From Cryptomeria japonica (Eukaryota > Streptophyta > Pinopsida > Cupressales > Cupressaceae): 64,000 bases of DNA. Shown here piece by piece: positions 59,075 through 64,000 of the stretch. The stretch lies in contig NC_081409.1 of the NCBI RefSeq assembly GCF_030272615.1, positions 650,848,468-650,912,467 on the forward strand, given 5' to 3'. Numbering within the stretch: the stretch's first letter is position 1; every line of letters starts with the position of its first letter. Made by a program: the position numbers and the translations under genes. The notes under the pieces were generated by a model that saw nothing but the letters and a program-made list of their open reading frames with translations, ran no database searches and was not told where the DNA came from.

Positions 59075-60182
59075 TGTTGGTATTTTTTATGATTATGTTG
59101 TGATTGTCATTGATGGACACACTCTTGCATTGAGATCATTTTTGTATGTATTAATTAAAGCTCAACCGATACATGTTCCAACCGGTATGATGCATTAAAG
59201 TCCTTCGACTATTGGTGTTTTGCAGAAAGTAATTACCGATCTGAAGCGGCATGTTAACCACAAGAGGTTCGAGGATCTCAAGCGGTACGAAGGATCAAAG
59301 TGGCAGAACACATATTTCCCAGTCTTCATTTTGTCAAACAGACAACCGGCATTTTGCTTGAACCAGTATTTTGTATGAACCAGTAATACTCTGTGATGAG
59401 TTACCATCCACTGATTGTTTGACAGTGCTGACACTTTAACGGTGCTTTTTGTGTCGTGTTACCAGATACATCTAGATGCATTGAACCTAGGAAATTGTAT
59501 TGTAATCCTATTGGACCAATATGAAATCAGATTCCTTTATAAGGACATCATGTCTAGGGTTTTAGGTTGTTGTTGTTGTTAATGTTGTTGCTAGGGTTTA
59601 AGGTGGTTGAGGAGTCAGAGAGAGTATGAATGTATAGAAGACTGAAGTAATGCTGGAATGCATTAGGAATGAGCTATCAAGAATCTAACCAAGTAATTTG
59701 TGCTATTTGCTAGATCACTCACTTCGACAAGTCTGTAGCCCTTAACTGGGTAGGCCCAAAAGCCTCCTGTAAATCCTCTAACAAGGTGGTTCACATCTGT
59801 GAATCTAAAATCCTCTAGCAAGGTAGTCTTTAATCGGGCTTATCTCCTAACATAGATTGAGATTCCTAACAGGATCTGTTCTGGTAAAAAACATTGTATG
59901 ACCTTAACCGGTCTGGTTCCTATTCTGCAGATAGTTACTTGTGAGTTCCATCTCACCGTGGTTTTTCCCATTTGGGTTTCCACGTCAAAATCTCGTGTTA
60001 TGGTGCTTGTGCTTCTGTGAGTGAATGCATTATTTGCTATTTGGTTTGCATGTGTGCTAATCGGTTTGTCTACTAAATTGTTTTACCAGTTTACTGTTAG
60101 TCTTGCAAAGTGATTAAGTGCAAAAAAATTTTGGCATACTAATTTGCCCACCCCCCCCCCCCCCCCCCGCTCTTAGTATTCA
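59075..60182 (+). repeat. Copia-3 5' LTR (about 1108 bp)
   Basis: TGTTGG to ATTCA just before the PBS. ATTGTCATTGATG near the start matches the conserved outer-LTR phrase of copia-1 and copia-2. A run of 18 C lies at 60151-60168, near the PBS side, mirroring the G runs of the minus-strand elements. The TATA box TATAA is at 59538. Confidence 0.78.
59538..59542 (+). promoter_or_regulatory. TATA box of copia-3 LTR
   Basis: CCTTTATAAGGACATCATG, a well-formed plant TATA box 463 bp into the LTR. Confidence 0.55.
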
Positions 60183-60187
60183 TTAGT

Positions 60188-60199
60188 TGGTATCAAATC
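60188..60199 (+). other. Copia-3 primer-binding site, degenerate
   Basis: TGGTATCAAATC, two mismatches from the TGGTATCAGAGC of copia-1, a few bases after the LTR end. Confidence 0.7.
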
Positions 60200-60235
60200 C
60201 TACCTTTCTATAAGTTTGACCACTTGGAAAGAGAT

Positions 60236-61513
60236 ATGGGGGAATACACATTGAGAGAACTTACTCATCAGCTTACTCAGTCTGAGCAAGCCTATGATGA
60301 TCTTATGGTCAAATACAAGGCATCTCAAGCAAAAAGGAGAGAACATGCTGAAAAGTTGATGGAGCTATCTGAAAATAGTTCTTCTGATGAAGCGGACATG
60401 GAAGCCCTGATTCAAGAAGTAGAAAAGCTGAATGAATCCAATTCCAACCTAAGAAAAGAATTAGAAGGACTGACTATCTGAATGTGCCAAGAGCTTGAGA
60501 ACCGGAGGAAAGCTGAAGATCTAGTCAAAGACAAAGATCATGAAAACTCCAAGCTGAAGCAAGAGATCAGTGCCCTAACTACTCAACTCCATGCGAGCAA
60601 AGTGGAAAAAGAAGACATGCAAGGAGAATTGAACATTGCCATCTTTGAGAATGAAAACCTGATGGAAACAAATGTTGTTATTTCCAAAGAACTCTCTAAG
60701 TCAAAGGAAATACTTGCTAAGTTCAACAAGAGTATTATCAAGCTAGATCAAAAGCTTGAATATGCCAAATCTGTCAAGAATACTAATGGACTTGGTTATT
60801 CCGGTCATGAGGAAGGTGAGACCTCTGGTACAAATGCTGGAACATCAAAGAATCAACCGACATCAAAGGATAAAGGTAAGCAAAAGTTTAAACCTGTTTG
60901 CTTTAACTATCTTAAAGAAGGACATACTGCCAATGTGTTTAGGAGTAAGGCTTACAATAATTTTCCTTATTTTCTAAATGATAGTCCTAGATCCTATTAA
61001 TTCAATGGTAACTGTTATGTATGCAACAAGTCTAGGCATAGAGTATCTGAATGCAGGTCTATTATGAATAACACTAGAAGATATCCTTAGAGGACCCAAG
61101 GAGTTGGTTTGGAATCTTTTGTGAATCAGAACCCCAACTGGTTTAATGCCTTCAATCATCAGCCAAGAAGCGGTGGCTATCAAGCGGCAACTGGATGGAG
61201 AGAAAACTGTATAGTTTGTCATGGTCATGGTCACACTGCTGCAACATGTAGGAAGAAGAATGACAACATGAATAATGGACCTTGGAGAGCACTTGGATTG
61301 GTCTGCTATCATTGCAACAAACTGGGTCACATTGCCAGATTCTGTAGATCAAGAAAGAACATATCGAATGACAAACCGGTCACTCCGGAAGGAAACATTG
61401 ATGTTGAAATTGTTAAAGCAAATATGAACAAGACCTGGAAGAAGAAACCAACAATGTTGCAAGAGGAACCGGTTTCTGCACCTAGTGTGGAAATCACGAA
61501 ACCGACAAACTAA
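60236..61513 (+). pseudogene. Copia-3 gag: coiled coil plus four CCHC-type knuckles
   Basis: A single frame from ATG 60236 to TAA 61511-61513 with three in-frame stops (TGA 60479, TAA 60998, TAG 61088). Residues 1 to about 190 are heptad-rich and charged (LTHQLTQSEQAYDDLMVKY, KLKQEISALTTQL). Then come a Gly/Ser/Thr-rich linker and four knuckles: CFNYLKEGHTANVF (degenerate), CYVCNKSRHRVSEC, CIVCHGHGHTAATC and CYHCNKLGHIARFC; the last three are complete CX2CX4HX4C. It differs from the UBN2-type gag of copia-1 and copia-2. RNA packaging and particle assembly are the family roles. A TTG-initiated extension to 60224 is less likely than the ATG. Confidence 0.85.
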
Positions 61514-61528
61514 GCTTCAGAAAAGCTT

Positions 61529-61540
61529 AGGGGGAGCAAA
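61529..61540 (+). other. Polypurine-tract-like sequence after copia-3 gag
   Basis: AGGGGGAGCAAA 15 bases after the gag stop, followed by TGGCAAAATG. It resembles the tract that precedes copia 3' LTRs (AAAGGGGGAGAT in copia-2), yet no LTR copy follows. It could be an internal tract or a relic of an ancestral end. Confidence 0.45.
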
Positions 61541-61958
61541 TGGCAAAATGTTTCGAACCCCCGGTTTACACCGGTAAAAATCCTTAACCGGTGTATGATA
61601 CCTGTCAGTTGGCAGAAGACCAAAAATGATAAAAGGCAAATTAGGGTTTAAGCCCTAATAGTGGAGCATTTATTACGGTAGGTGAGGAATATGTTTAAAA
61701 GGAATTTTCAAATCATTTCTCACTATTAGTTTTCAAGCGAATAACGTTTTCAAGTGCAGAGCGACGACAAAGTGATTTATGCTGCTATTCAGAGAAATTT
61801 TAGAAACCTTGAAGGAGATTCAAATTCAAATTGCAAACGGTCAAATGAAGAACGCAAAGCTGTGATTCTGCAACTGATGCAGTGTGAGGTGGAGAAGAAT
61901 CTGAAAGCCCTAAATTCATGATTTCTGAAAGGTGTTTTTCAAGTTTTCAGTTTCTATC
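61541..61958 (+). other. Spacer between gag and ORF-X
   Basis: Non-coding, with five CCGGT words in the first 60 bases. It may hold the leader of a second transcript; no clear TATA box is seen. Confidence 0.35.
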
Positions 61959-64000
61959 ATGGCTTCTGCATCCCATACTAGCTCTAGTGCATCTATCAAT
62001 TCATCAAGCTTTATTCAACGCAAGTCTAAATATAATGTCCTATCACAAGTTCCAGCTAGTGTGATAGTAGAAGAGGGAATCTCAGATTACATAGATTGTA
62101 AAATCGAAGACCTAGGGTCTCTAGCAATTCACTCATAGCTAGGTTTATTTTGTGGAAAAGATAAAAAGATCAAACCGGAGTATAGTATTTTGGAGAAGAA
62201 GAAGCTCCACAATGTTGTTCATTTCATGGAGGATTTCACAAATGATCACATTAGGATCATTCTGAGCAGAGTTCATGGTGACAAGATGTACTTGGAAAGA
62301 ACGCATGATATTACACTGCAAGCAATTCATGTCGTCACTGGTTTCTACAATATAGGGGAAGTGCCAGCCCTAAGGATGGTAAGCAAGACTGAAATGTCCA
62401 AGGTCACCGGTTCAGTGAGCGACTCACGAGGTATGACCATAAATTCAATCAAGGACGATCTGGTCAAGTATGCCTGCATGGTGATAGGCTACCGAACATT
62501 TTCTACGAGCAAACTTAACTCTGTATCTGCTGCAGTGGTAAATGTCGCCTACCGGATGATCAAGGAGGATGCATCATTTGACCTGTGCACCGGTATGCAA
62601 AGGCAACTCCTGTTGAATCTTAAATCGATCAAACAGGATAATGCATTGAGGTTCAAGTTTGGACAACTACTAATTGGGTTGTTCTTTTACTTCCAAGGTT
62701 GCTTTCCAAGAGTAGGTGATGTCCAGTGGTCTGCTGACCAACCGGTAACCAATCAAATCAAGGAAAGCCTTCAAGCAGTTGGAACTGGTTACCCTGAAGT
62801 TCTGAACAAATACTTTGATGAGTTCAGACGTAAAATGAGTCAGAGGATGAGAATATCAGGTGATATTGTCAAGAAATATGAAGATGATATCCGTTTCACC
62901 ATTAAAGTGGATCAATGCATAATGGAGGTTGTTGAGCCGAGACAGGAGGAAGTGGAGCCTATGGGCTATGAGGTAATGAATGATATGCTGGAAGGATATG
63001 CCTCTACCCTTATTGCCTCACCGCTTGATCCAAAGGCAACGAGAACCGACACCTACCTAGATAGGATAACACCGGTTGAGGAACCCTCAGCAAAGAAAGG
63101 AAAAGAACCTTCAGTGAAGAAGGCAAAAATAGTGCCTTCATCATCGACACCGGCTACTATAGCCAGTCCTAAAGTGACCAAGTGGTCACCGGCTAAAAAG
63201 AAACCAGAAGCGGCACCTGCTAAAGTGTTCGAGAGAAAGAGGAAGACAAGGAATGCCTCACTAGACTCAAAAGAAACTGTGTCTGAGGAAAAACCTAAGA
63301 CACGACAAGCACAGAAAAAGACAAAGAATGAACCGGCATCATCAGCACCGGTAAATATTGACATCTCCTCCAACAAACCTTTGACACATTGTCAAAGAAC
63401 TATCAAAAACATTAGGAGAAAAGTGTTGAATGATTTGATTGACTATTTTGATGACTTTAATGATGATGAAAAAGAAGCGGTTGAACAAGAAATAATTAAG
63501 TACTTATGTGTTAATGACTGGTCACCTTCAGAAATTAGATCTGAGACACTGGATTCTTTGTATAATTCCTTAGACAATAAATGGCGCATTGCCATAGAGA
63601 AGGAATAGGAAATGAGAGAGAAAGTTTTTGCTGAACATTTTCCTGATGTATCAAATTCAGAATTGTTTGAAGTAATGAATAAATACAAAGGCCTCTTCTT
63701 CATGAGAAGAAGACCCCTGTTACTTGAAGGAAAGGGTCAAGAAGTGCTCAAGAATACACACACTCTTTTTCTAGAAGCTCTTAAGATGCATAGCGTGGCA
63801 GAAACCAAGAGGAAGGCTGAACAAGAACCGACAATAACTAAACCGGATGAAGTGTTTGATGATGAAGGAAATCCGGTTGTTGAACCTATCGACACCATTG
63901 ATATCGATGCTCTAGATGGAGAGGATGTTGCTCAGGGTACACCATCGGAAGCAACAGGACAGGAGAAGCAGGCAAAACATGTAAATAAGCAAAAGGAAAC
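61959..64000 (+). pseudogene. ORF-X: unknown retroelement-borne protein, at least 680 codons
   Basis: The frame begins MASASHTSSSASINSSS at 61959 and stays open to the window edge except for TAG at 62136 and TAG at 63606. Residues about 75-330 form a globular-looking region with ILSRVHGDKMYLERTHDIT, VNVAYRMIKEDASFDLC and QWSADQPVTNQI. A Lys/Pro/Ala/Ser-rich basic linker follows (about 63050-63360), then an acidic helical region (IDYFDDFNDDEKEAVEQE) and a charged tail. No catalytic motif is recognised. A decayed homologue lies in element G (42790-43560, minus). An envelope-like, nucleic-acid-binding or captured host protein are all possible. Confidence 0.7.

Larger units (their letters stand above)
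59075..64000 (+). mobile_element. Copia-3, LTR element with gag and ORF-X, 5' part
   Basis: The LTR starts TGTTGGTATT, similar to the outer end of copia-1 and copia-2 LTRs. The PBS, a coiled-coil gag with zinc knuckles and an unknown second frame follow. No protease, integrase or RT appears in the first 4.9 kb, where copia elements normally have them, so this is either non-autonomous or an element with an extra ORF before pol. The 5-bp outer flank is GGTTA; the other side is outside the window. Confidence 0.8.

Noticed and set aside
63053-63376. 107-codon minus-strand frame
   Set aside because: Antisense to the Lys/Ala/Pro-rich linker of ORF-X.

Overview
The window looks like intergenic heterochromatin from a large plant nuclear genome. 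A gymnosperm is plausible because of the dense nesting of old LTR elements, LTRs of 1 to 4 kb and no complete host gene in 64 kb, but that is inference. I see no complete host gene, tRNA, rRNA or CRISPR array. Nearly everything is a dead retrotransposon, a solo LTR, or a tandem or inverted repeat.

Layout from left to right. (1) 1-4804: 5' half of a Ty1/copia element on the minus strand (gag, protease, integrase, start of RT, PBS and 5' LTR), cut by the window edge. (2) 4805-7902: an LTR-like promoter fragment, a CT-rich hairpin, an (AT)n run and a 94-bp tandem repeat. (3) 7903-21095: a plus-strand LARD-like element (large derivative without polymerase) with Pro/Gln-rich and Lys/Pro-rich reading frames. 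It is split at 13663-17577 by a 3.9-kb solo LTR with a perfect CAAGG target duplication. (4) 21650-22560: a minus-strand gypsy remnant with a G-patch-like motif. (5) 23073-48304: a minus-strand gypsy-like element (paired LTRs, gag with a CCHC knuckle, aspartic protease, no recognisable RT or integrase). It contains a complete copia element at 24716-38404 with a perfect TGGAG target duplication, and that element's 3' LTR is itself split by 6.95 kb of other DNA (25271-32220). (6) 48533-49548: a solo LTR with a perfect TCCTT duplication. (7) 51376-53675: a foldback element with inverted arms of 0.83-0.89 kb. (8) 53870-54770: three near-identical 303-bp tandem units, then shorter duplications and a possible exon (55560-55748, minus). 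(9) 56990-59074: a LINE remnant on the minus strand (endonuclease and RT), interrupted at 59075 by a third copia-type element on the plus strand that runs off the window. That element carries a coiled-coil/CCHC gag followed by a second, unfamiliar reading frame of at least 680 codons.

The most interesting observation is that this second frame (61959-64000, plus) has a recognisable, more decayed homologue inside the gypsy-like element (42790-43560, minus). One uncharacterised protein is therefore carried by two otherwise different, apparently polymerase-poor retroelements. The long foldback element and the exactly dated nesting order are the next most useful results. All coding regions contain in-frame stops or frameshifts, so none is likely to make a full protein today.
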